A program made the position numbers and the translations under genes. Positions 47,401 through 59,400 of a DNA stretch of 64,000 bases are shown here, piece by piece (positions within the stretch are counted from its first letter, which is position 1; every line of letters begins with the position of its first letter). This stretch comes from Diplosphaera chodatii (taxonomy: Eukaryota > Chlorophyta > Trebouxiophyceae > Prasiolales > Stichococcaceae). Location of the stretch: the NCBI GenBank assembly GCA_032358165.1, contig JAALGY010000041.1, positions 3,286,001-3,350,000 on the forward strand. The letters are read 5' to 3'. The notes beneath the pieces were generated by a model, which was not told the origin of the DNA, did no database searches, and saw only the letters and a program-made list of their open reading frames with translations.

Positions 47401-50400
47401 CGTGAAGATTGCTACGAATGCATGCCAAGAGGGGTTTGTCGGTGGAGGCCAGCCAGCCCGTAAGCAGTGTGCATATGCCGTTCTGTACAGATAACGCCAC
47501 AGAACCTGAGGTTGGGAAGGAGGCCGTGCTTTACTGCTGTCTTGCCATGTATGCATGGTCGCAGTCTGCCCAACCTGATGTCAGTCGTGGTAGCCGCCCC
47601 GCAGCTGTAGGCGGCGACGCCGACCGGCACGCGGCTGACCCTGCTGCTTCCTGCTGCCACGTGCACGGCGCCGAGGTGCAGCGTCGCATCCGCCGCGGCG
47701 GGGTGCATGATGAAGGACTCTGCGTGTCCGGCCGCTGTTGCCGGCGGCAGCTGCGGCTGCGCCAGTGTGTGCCCAGCACTGCTGGCAATGTCGATGCTGC
47801 TGCCGCTGCCGCTGCTGCTGGGGCTGACAGACCGAAGCAGCCATACTGCTGTAGAGAAACACTGCCGATGGTGCTTCGTGTCAAAGCTGCTAGCCGGTGC
47901 AGCTGTTGCCAGCACCATGTCGGCCTTGAGGTGCACAGGTGCCGCTGCTGTGCCCTGGGGCGCCGACGCCACCCTGACCTGCCCTGTGGCGGGATCAGCC
48001 TCGCACAGCAGCACATCTGCCGCGGCTGCCTGCTGGCTGCCGCTGCCCCTTCCGCCACCTGCCAGGCCGGACAGCACCTTGGGGCTGATGATTGCAAGCG
48101 CAGCCAGTGTTGGCTCAGTTGCCGCTGGTAGCGAGCCGTCTCCTGACAGCGCCGCCGCCGCCGCCGCCGCCAGCTCAAACATGGCCGTGCCCGGCAGCAA
48201 AACCCTGCCCTGCACCCTGTGGTCCCACAGGAAGGCCAGCGCCTGGGTGCTACAGGGCCGCGCAGCCAGGCAAATGATGCGGTCTCCAGCGGCTGGAGAC
48301 GCCATGTGGGCCGACAGCAGCGCCGACAGCAGCGGCAGCGGCCAGTAGCGCTGCCGCTGCCATGGCAGTGTTCGCGACGACTGCTGCGGTGGCACGGTTG
48401 CCGAGGTCGCTGTCAGCAGCAAATGCGCATTGACGCCGCTGAGCCCAAAGGAGCTGGTGCCTGTGGTAGGAGGAGGTGTCAGTCGGTGGCCCAGTTCTCA
48501 ACTCAGCTGGAACGTGGCGGTACATGGTGGAGTGGCAGCAGGCTTTCGGAGCAACTTCAGTCCGACTGGCACCTCAGCCACACTGATGCGTGGTCAGCAC
48601 TGCTGCCACTGATGCAGTGGCACTGCATGCTGGTACAGCATGCCATGGTATACTTCGTCTGTCGGTACAAACTTCAGTGTTTCATACCTGCTGCAGGAGC
48701 GGCTGTTGACGGCGGCGCAGCGGCCGCCTGCCGTGCGACCACAGCCGTCAAGCCGCCCTTGCCGCCGCCGCCGCCGCCGGGGCGCCACTCCTCGAAGGCC
48801 GCCGCCACGTAGGGGTTGAGCGCCCCCAGGTTGGCGACGGGGGGCGTGCAGGCGTGGCGCAGCGTGGCCGCTGCCGCCAGCACGCCCGTCAGGCCTGCGC
48901 CGTGCAAATCCGTCTGAAGAGGGTTCTCAAGAGTACTTGTGTGCTACACGCTGTCCTTACACCTGCGCGGATGTGTATGGGCTGACTGCCGACAGGCCGC
49001 ATATGACGCAGACGTGTACACATATCCCGGAAGGGCCGCCAGTATGCCTGGCAGCCCTGCCGCACACCTCATGCTGTCTGCGCCATGTTGCGGCTCAGCA
49101 TGCACAACTCAGCCGTAACTTGCAATGAGTGCAACTGCTACTGTGAGAACTGCCAATGGCAACATCCCGTGTGCAGGCTTCCGACACCCATTACAACAGT
49201 GGGGGAACATGACCTGAACCTGCTGTGCAGCAAGGTGTAATGACGGGACGACCGATTACATCATGGCGTGAGTCAGGGATGTTGCATAGGACAGCGCAGT
49301 GTCACCCGCTGCGCCCTCCGTGTGGCCGTACACCGATTTGACCGACGCCAGCGCCAGGCGCCTACCACCGCTGCCGGCCCCACCGCTCAGCGCGCCGCCC
49401 AGCGCCTCCATCTCTGCACATTCACCGCATACTCTTTGTGACTTTCAGGGGCTAGTACATGGGATAGGCGGCCCGCATGACGCAGTAAAGGACGTCTTGC
49501 TCTCTTGCACCTCCTGCATCATGTATGACTGCCATCACGCCTGGGCAGTGGCTGGGATCAGCTGCCCAGCCAGAATGCGTGCAGCTAAGGTGCTAGGCAG
49601 GACGTGGCCACATGTAGCCTCAACTGCCCTGGCAGCCACCGGAATGTCAGAGCGGCTTGACCTTTTGCTGCGACACACCGGTGCAACTGCACCAGGATAG
49701 GATGGGGCCTCTGTGAAACCGTGAGCTGCTCTGGGAGGGCATGTGTGTGAGTACATGGCTTCCCACGGTTCACTGTGTTTTTGATGTCGAAAACGATGAT
49801 GTGTTTCAGGAAGTGGAGGCAGTACCCACCAATAGGATCGCCAAGGGGCGTGCCGGTGCCGTGTATTGCCACCGCCGCCACCTGCGCCGCCACCAGGTCT
49901 GCCCGCAGCAGCGCGGCGGCCACCAGCGCCTGCTGAGAGGGGCCGTGGGGCGCCGTCAGGCTGCTGGACCGCCCGTCCTGGCCCACCGCAGAGCCCTGCG
50001 AATCAACCACATATTGAGTAGGTGTAGCTCCATTTGGCTGCAACGATGCCTTCAGCCGGCTTCCAGCAAGTGCCCTCAACGCCCATGGTGCTGCTGAGTT
50101 GTGTGGTCTGTATCAGGTCCCTATACCCCTTCTGAACATCGGGAATATTCGATTTGTGACAAGTCCAGCTCAGCTGTTGGGTGTCAATCACTCATGGGCT
50201 GCTATGGAAGCTTGAATATCGGACATGCTGGCTGGCTTGATTCAACATGGCAGTGGGACTCCGTCAACAAACACAGAGTGCCTGCTGCGCTCTGTGTCAT
50301 TATCAGCGTCCTCACAGCCATGCGACAGGAAGGAAGTTCCCTATGCGCATATTAGGTACATCACCGGTCCCAATGTGCTTTTGCGAGCCTCACCTTCACC

Positions 50401-53400
50401 AACGCAATGCCACAGCCGGACACGTCATCCACCCCGCTGCCTGCCGCCCGCAGCGCGATGACAGCAAAGCCCTCGCCCCGGCCGTAGCCATCAGCACTAG
50501 CGGAGAATGTTTGGCACCGCCCCACCGGTGACAGCGCCTGCAAGTCATTAAAAATTCTGACGCCCTGGTCGTACTTCCGTTCTCACTTGAGCTGAGCAGG
50601 TAGATCTGGTAGCGCATGCTGCCTGCATCATGCTAAGGTACACGTCCTCTGTGTGACGTGCCTGCAGCTGTGAGATCTTGATGGCAGTGCGGGGTGACAG
50701 CATGGCGTTCACGCCAGCAGCCAGCGCCACATCACACTCACCGCCAAGCACACCTATCCAGCAGTGGAGCAGGGCCGTCTGCAGACTTTCATGTGCCACA
50801 GCGTCTCTGCTCACAGCCCAAAAGCAACACACCACCTTGCAATGCCAGCAGCTCAGCTGCTCGGGTCTTCACACCGGCGACACTAATTGTCAAGGCTCAC
50901 CATTGTGGCCCAGGTGGGCAGCGACCAGGGAGCTGCTGCATGCGGTGTCGGTGGAGACACAGGGCCCGCGCAGCCCGAAGGTGTAGCTGACGCGGCCCAC
51001 CAGGAATGGCGCCGTGTTCCCCGTCGACGCCGCCGCCGCCGTGTCTGAGAGTCCCGCCGATGCGACCACCTGCAGGTACTCTGACGCCCACATCGCGCCC
51101 ACGTACACGCCGGTCGCCGGATTGACGCCGCCGCAGTCGTGCAGCACCTCCTGCGAGGGGCGGGGCCAGGGTCAGCCGCACAGGCGCTGAGCTGTCAAGG
51201 CGCTGGCCTGAGAGCATCACTTGTGGCCATGTCAAACACCACTCGGCATGTCATTGCTATTGTACAGTGTAATTGGCCAGCAGCCTGACGACACTCAGAG
51301 TCATCAACCTCCTGGACAATGTGATGCCTTGAGGCCTGCTTGAGTCAGGCGTCACACTGTCTTGGAACCCGGACAGCTCTGAGTGGCGCCATGGGTGAAT
51401 TGATACTCGGTATTAAGCCCATACATGAATATCTGGCATGAGTAATGCTTAGTACTGGCGACTATCTGTACATTTTGTACAATCAGCAAAAGCAGTCTCA
51501 GCAGTGTGCAACCCAGCCGAAGGACTTTTTGGCAGCAGGCACCACAACCGCCCAGGCCTCGTTCGTTCACAGCCCATTTGCACCACTCGTGCCTACTCTC
51601 CGTCACCTGATCCATCTGTGATGCTGAGCGCTTGACAGACAGTCGCTGCAGCGATGCAACAACCGCAAAAAAGCCCGGATGGTGCTCTGAAACCCGCACC
51701 TGGGTCTGCTCCAGCAGCAGGCGGGCGTGCGGGTCCAGCGCCGCCGCCTCCCCCCGGCTGAAGCGCAGCGCGCCCGCGTCAAACGCCGCCGCGCCGCCGC
51801 CGTCCAGGAACGCGCCGAAGCGCGCGTAGCTGCGGCCAGGCGCCGGCATCTGTGACACGAGCAAAACCAGTGTGGAATCAAGGGTTCGTTCAGTGCTATA
51901 TGTTCACTACCTCATGAGGCAGCCTGGTGGCATAACACTTCACTGTTGCAGCAGGGCTAATCGAACAGCAAGTCCCACATGTGCTGGGAACATGCTGCAG
52001 GTGTCAGTCCTGCAACAGCCTGGTAAGAAAGGCACACTGACTGCCCTGCAATTCACAGGCAAGAAAGCACGCATGCTGGACCCCAAGCCGCTGTCAAATA
52101 GGAACTTGATGCACACCAACACTGTTTTGTGCAGCCCGCAATGCTGTGGGCACAAAGCAACTGCTGGTCGACCAACCAGCCTCACTGGTGATACTGTCGC
52201 TGCAACGAACTACCACCAACCATCGACAGCCCCTGAGACAGTGGGCTGTCAAATGCTGAGCAGTCATTCGCTGCAGCGGCTGGAGGCTCGGCGGTGCAGG
52301 AGTTTAATCAGAGCATTTGCGAGATCTCAGCCCCAGCAGCTGCTCATACCTCTGGGCTGTAGACAGCATCCACGTCCCAGCGCTGCAGCGGCACAGACCG
52401 TGCAAGGCTGGCGCCTGCCGCCAGCAGCCCCCATAAGCCGTCCACCCCTGCAGTGCATACGCATCAGAAGATACAGACTCTTACCATAGCAGTGCTCAGC
52501 ACAGCTACCGCATTCGATTATGTTCACGGAAGCAACGGCACTTCACAGAGAAACCAAATGTTCAGATGTATTGGTGGTGCTCATACTATATGGCGCTGAT
52601 GGCTTTACCTGGACGAGCGCCAGGGAAGCGTGCCGAGGCTGCCACCACCTCAGTGACTGTCCCAGACCCCGCTCTGCCCATTCCAGCTTCCGCCGGCAGC
52701 TGCCGCTGCACCTGCTGCCTGTCTGCTGCTGCTGCTGCTGCTGCTGGTTGGGCAGGCTGCAGCAGCAGTGCGATGAACGCCGCGAGCGCCGCGGCCGTGG
52801 GGTGGTCAAAGGCGGCGGTGGCTGGAAGCCGGATGCTGAAGCGCGACGCCAGCGCTGTGCGCAGCTCAGCGGCGCCCAGCGAGTCCAAGCCAGCCTGCAA
52901 ATGTCATGAGCACTACTGACGCTTGCGTGTCCAGGCTTCAGCGAGGCTCCTTTGATACATCGTACCAGGACCGTTCGAAATGAAACATATGGTTGATTGC
53001 TGTACAGGAGGCAGCTGGTGCATGCGGATTTGCGGCAGCGTCCTGCTGGTCAACACGGATCGTCAGGAGTTCCAGTGACAGCAGCACTTGCCTCCATGAG
53101 TGGCTGGTCTGGATCCACTGGCTGTCCGATGACATCGCAGACCACTGCCGCCACCTCGTCAGTCAGAGCTGCCACGTCCACAGCTGCACGTGTGGCGGCG
53201 GCTGGGCCTTGCGCCTCATGAGACTGCAAGGCTTCCTCGTCCCAGCTGCCATTTGAATCAGTTTGTGCTGCATCGCCAGCCTGAGAGGCAGCGGCGTCCG
53301 CCACGGCTGCCAGGCGCTGGGAGATGTGCTGCGCAAGCGCCTGTGCACATGCAAAGTTTCGTGATATGCATATGGCAAGTACAATTCAAACCAACAAATC

Positions 53401-56400
53401 CTTGATTGTCAGTGGCTATCACAATGAAGTACTGCATGCCGTTACTGGGTTTACCGCTTGCTATGGGAGTTCAGCTGCAGACAAGAGCAATCTGCACGTC
53501 AATTCGTGGTTCTGCTAGCACCCACGAATGGACGTGTGGAACGTCCTAGTGTGCAGCTCAGTATGCAGCTGGTAGTTGGTTCTTCACACCACTACTATCT
53601 TCTGTCGTCAAGTTCCGTGAGGTCCCAGACTGTGATGAAGCCTTACAAGCGGTACAGCTTGTCCCAACCAGATGCGCACACAGAGAGCTACCTCCAGGGT
53701 GGGGTGGTCCAGGGCCACTGCAGCGCCCAGCGGCACGCCAAACGCTGCGGCAGCAGCATTCCGCAGCTCCACCGCCGCCAGCGAGTCCAGCCCCTGCTCC
53801 ATTAGAGGCAGGGCGGGACTCACCGCCTGCACGCCCATGATGCCGCTGGCGATCCCTGCACGTTTCTAATTCAAAACTGAGCGATAGCCGGGGTGAAAAA
53901 AGTGCAATTTGCAGGCAGGCAGCAGAGCACGTTGCCGCACAGCAGCTGGGAGAAGGCCATGCAGCTGATCTGTTCACCGGGCCGATCAGACATCACCTGA
54001 GAGCCGCGCCAGCACCTCCGCAGCTGTGAGCGGCTGCGGTGCAGCTGCATGCGGCTGCCGCGCTGCTGCAGCTGCCCGGCTGGCCTTCGTCTGGGTGTCC
54101 GCTGCCTCCTCTGGCACAAGCTCGGCAAACAGCGCCTGGCCCTTGCGCGGACCTGCAACAACAAGGAGAGCACGATTGTTAGCAGTCCACATCAGAACTT
54201 GGGCAGCTCTGCGTCTGACCATGTGCTGTGCTCACGACGAATATAAAGTAAGCAGTCAGGCAGCGCAGGTCGACCTCAGCATCCCAATACAGCATACCCC
54301 CATTCGGATGCGCATCACACTCTGCACTGCCTGACTGCATGCGACATGTTGCTCCAGTGCCCACCAGACAGGAAGCGGTCCCAGTGGAACACCGCCGCCA
54401 TGGTCACGGCGCCGCGACTTCCAGCTTCCGCCGCCGGGCCCTGGACACCCTGCAGCGCCGCCCGCAGCGCCGCCAGCCCCGCCGCCGGCGCCAGCGCCCC
54501 ATGGCCCTGGCGCGCCAAGCGCGCCAGCAGGCCGGCCTGCCCGGCCGCCATGCCGGCCTCCGCCCAGGCGCCCCACTGCACCGACTGCGCCGGCCGGCCC
54601 TGCAGCAATAGCCACACAGCCCGACGTTTGCGGCGCTCCTCTTGTTTCATTCCTGGACAGCAGAGCACCCACTGTATGTCCTGCTGCACTGAATCCTCCA
54701 CCAGAGTGAGTGCTTGATGCAAGTGCTGCAGCCACCGTGTGTCTGGCCGTCTGGCCCTGGGCATGGCCAGGCTGCTGTTGTGCGGTCATGGCCATGGAGA
54801 GGACAGTGGCGAGCCGGAGCCACGGTGAAATTGCAGGTGGACTTGGTCATCTGCACAGTGTTAAACGCGGGCACCTGTGCGGCAGCGGCACCAGACCAGG
54901 CGTCCACCGCAGAGTTGGCGGCGGCGTAGCTGCCCTGCCCGGCCGACCCCAGCGCCCCGGCGACCGACGAGAACGCCAGCAGCGCCCTCCAGCCTGCCGC
55001 CGCGCCGCTGCCGCCGCTTCCAGCTGCCAGGTTCGTCAGGCCTGCCACCTTGGGCGCCAGCACCGCGCGCAGGCTGCCGAGCGTCTGGCTGCCCAGCAGG
55101 CCGTCCTGAGCACAATGTGAGCTAAGGTCATACACCGTCAGTCTTACTGCAGAGGCATGAGCGCATTCCGAGCAGCCCGGTCACAACAGCATCGCTGGTG
55201 TGGATTGAGCAGCAACACATATCACAGCTGACGAGCCCTTCCACTGTATTCGTCATTTGCAACAAAGGTCAGCTGGCTGATCACATGCCGTAATTTGCAA
55301 TCAGTGCGTGTCACAACGCATTCGGATTGGCCACATTGCCTGTGGGGCCAATGCCAGGTTTGTTTGCGCGCACTGATTTTGTTTTGAAGCTCACAGGAGT
55401 CTTGAACACATGTGACACCGCCACTCAAATCATACTGTACCTGCAGCACGCCACCGGCATGCAGCAGGACGTCCGCGGCCCCTGCCGCGTCCGCCGCCTC
55501 GTCAGCGGCCGCCACGTCGCAGCGGCGCAGCGTCACGCTGCCACCCTGTAGCGCCACCAGCAGCGCCCGCAGCACAGGCGCCAGCGCTCCCGACCATCTG
55601 CATCGTCAGTCGGGCCGCATCTCAGTATGTCAGTATGTTGAACAAAAGTATAACACACAGACGCCAGACCCTTGACCAAGAGTGGCTGGGTCGCCTGTCA
55701 AGCAGAGTCACGGAGGACCGCGGCATCCTCTGCTGCCTCCCAGCTGCGGCCAGCTGGGGTTGTGCTCGGCAGAGGGAAGCATGGTAGCTCCGACGTGCTC
55801 TGCTTGAACCACACACTTTGCCATATCGCTTGACCCAGCATATCGACCTGCTGGCCCACCTGCCGGTGCGGCCCAGCAGCACGATGTGCTGCGCGCCCTG
55901 CCACGCCAGCCACGCCGCCGCCAGGAGGCCCAGGCCGCCAAGGCCGCCGCTGATGGCCACCTGGCGCCAGCTGGCGGGCTGGGACCCTAGCGGTGGCTCG
56001 CTGCCTGCCGCGCTGCCTGCCCTGGCGGCAGCGGCACTGCTGTTGAAGCTGCTGCTTGCCGGCGAGGCGGCGGGAAGCAGTCGCGGCAGCAGCACAGCGC
56101 CTGCTGACATGGCTGCGCCATTGGCATCAGCCGCGCCTGAAGCTGCCGCTGTATGCTGACTGATAATCCGCTGCAGTGCGCTGCTCTGCACCACGCTGAA
56201 GCCCTGGTCGGGAGCCTCGGACGCTGCAACCCTGAGCAGGGCGGCTGCTGCCGCTGCAGCGGCTGCTCCGCTGCTTCCTGCTGCCGGTGCGCCGGGTGGT
56301 TCCAGCGGTTCTGCGCAGACCATCAGCTGCACGTGCTGCTCTGCCTGCTGGGCCGGCCGCTTCTGCAGGCGCTGCAGCAGCTGCGCTGTTGCGCACACAG

Positions 56401-59400
56401 CCGCAGCCATTTCTGCTGATGGCGGCTGCTGCCGCAACCGCAAGCGCCGCACTTTGCCGCCAGCTGAATGTGCAGCAGCCTGCTGCCGCGGCCGCCCGAC
56501 CTGCCACTGGATCTGGTACTGCACCTGCTGCCCTGCCTGTGTACCGCAACATGTCCCAGTGGCCACCGAATCTGCTAGGTGCAGTGGTGTGTGTAGCACT
56601 GCCTGCCAAACACTGCCAGGCGGCGACACTCACCTCCTGCGATGCTGTGCCGCCGCTGCGCATTGCCTTGGACACGAGCCTGTGCACTGCAAAGTCCGCC
56701 TGGTCTCCCTCAGCCGCCAGCCGAACATCGGCCATGGCCTGCAACGCACGCACCCCACAGTTGACGCAGCCGTCAAGCTATGCGAGGTGCATCGAACAGG
56801 GTACAGCAGCAAATGTTTTTGGCGGCAGTGAACAGATGGGCGCACCTCTGAAGCGCTTGCAGCAGCTGGCCCCGCAGCCGCCGCAGCCCAGCCCTGCAGC
56901 GGCTGACGCTGCGCCGCCGATGCCACCGGAACGGCGCCGATGGAGACCGGCACCCGTGGTGGAGACGACCCCGCCTCTGCTGCAGGGCTGCCCACGGCGC
57001 TGAGGTGCAGAGCGGCGTCTGCCAGTGCTGGGTTGACGCAATACCCTGCGGGGCGCACCGCAGCTGTATGCTTCAACCCATTAGGGTGCAGCAGAGCTGG
57101 CTGAGCAATCAAATACAGCAAAGCAATCCCAGATGTGCAATGACACGTGGTTCGGCAGACCTCACAGTATTTCGGCCCTACCCACCTGAAGCGGCTGCTT
57201 TGTTTTGCAAAGACACAGCAGCCAGCTGCCTGGCGGCCTGCGGCGTGTCAGCTGCCTGAGACCCGACCAGCAGCACCGCAGCGGCTGCTGCACGCCTGTC
57301 TGGCTGTCTCGAGGTGGTGACAGGCGCCCCCGCTGGCGTTGCTGTATGCTTCTCATCTCTGCAGCTGCCGGCTGAGCAGCGCATGTGCAGCGTTGGCTCT
57401 GCTGCTGCCGCGCTGCTTGACCGAATGGTCAGTTCGCCAGATGGCAACACCACTGCTGTCATCAGCACGCTTGTGGTGGCGGTGGTTCCCAGCAGCATGG
57501 GCGCCAGGATGGACGCACGACTAAGCAGTCCCGGAGCGCTGGATGCGTCGTCCATCAGGCTGAGCATCGCTGCTGCAGCGGCCTGTACGAGCATGGCAAG
57601 GCGAGCATCATGTATGTTGTACCTCGTGCTCATGTGGCTGTCCACATTGGCACATACAGCGACGCTGCGTTGAACAACACTGTCATTCTCAGGTATGCGA
57701 CCATTGCCATCACAGCGCCGCGCCTCGAGCATGGCGGTGGCAGGAAGCAGCAGGCGGCCGTGCACGGCATGGTCCCGCAGGCCCTGCAGCGCCGCGGCCC
57801 CCAGTGCAGCGGCAAACCTGCGACACGGGCCGCCATGGCATTATCAGTGTAACAGCATCCAAATATGCCATCTTACATGCAGATCCCATTGCACGCGGTT
57901 CAACAACACGCCCATGCAAACTGTAACCATTGTCCATTACTCGCTGCAAAAGAACGAACGATCACTAGGACATGCTGGTCAAAGTGGTCCCGACGACGGG
58001 TAGCAACATGCCAGAGTTGACATTTTGCTGACAGACGGAATGCATACCGTCAGCATTGCTACCAACCGTGAAGACACTTCTCACGACCATGTCCTTGTAG
58101 TTGTTCGTGCTGTTGCGTTGTCAGCCTTGGCGAACACGCTTCACAAGTGATACCAAGGTGTCCTGCCTGCTTTACGCGGATGTCGCAAGTTGAATATGGT
58201 GTCTCTCGTCAGAGGCACTTCACAGCCTGCACAGCAAGGAGGTACGCACCTGAAGACGCCAGGGGCCTGCCGTGCTGCGGGATGGGCCAGGTGCCGCGCA
58301 GGCGGCGATGGCCAGAAGCGGCTGCGGCGCCACGGCAGCCGCCCACCCCGCAGCAGCCCGGGAGCGTCTCGCGCGCTGCCGTCGCCCGGCCCCAGCAGCA
58401 GGTGCGCGTTGACGCCGCTCATGCCGAACGAGCTGGTGCCTGTGCCAGACTTTTCAGTGTCAGACATGATAGCACCCAAAGCTTGTCGAAGATGCTGGGG
58501 CATACTACCTGGTGTATTGACCATGCAAAGGGATGCACCGTAAGGCTGCGAGCTGGCCCTGCACCAGTGTGCAGAAGCAGCACTGAAGGTGTACAGCTTG
58601 CAAGGTAGTGCTTCAGTCATCCGTCCCAGGTCATCACTACCTACAATCACCGGATATCGTATGCTGTGCCCATCGCGCTGCTGTAGGCTCCCCAACGGAT
58701 CGCTGTGATGATACCAATCGTGAGGCAGCGCACGATGCCATGCTTGCAGGCAATGAAGACCTGGGATTCTTGCTGGCAAGACTGTACATGTGCGGCGATA
58801 GTGTGGGTTCTGCGCACTCATGCCGAGAGCAGATTGGACTCCACTTTGCCTCCATGATGCTTCGGGGCATGGCATGTCGTAATGCTATGTGCATTGAAGC
58901 CCAGCGACATGATGTATGTCTACACTTGTACTGCAATACCATGACAGCGGGACATCAACGAGGGTGTTGGTCGGCTTGACTGCATGTGGGGACGCCACAG
59001 ACAGATGCCCTGTCCGCAATATCACCTGCAATGGCGGACATAGCTGCCAGGCTCGGCGCGGCAGCGGCGGCGCGGGGCACAAGCGGCGCGTCCCCCGCGC
59101 GCTTCGCCCAGTCCCCCAGCGCCGCGCCCACATACGGGTTGACGCCCCGCAGGCACATCACCCCGGGCGCCGCCGCCCGCTGCAGCGCCGCCGCTGCCAG
59201 CAGCGCCCCTGTGCAGGGAATGCCAGCTGTCACCCAGCTGCATCCAGGCTTCACTGCATGAGAGATCAGCTGGGCGCACGTGCCGCAGGCGGCCAAGCTA
59301 GCAGATCCAGACATGCTATGACCTGCGGCATGACACCCAAAAGCCTGTAAGTTCTGTAGCACCTGTGATGCCGGCGGCGCCCTCTGTGTGGCCGTAGCAC

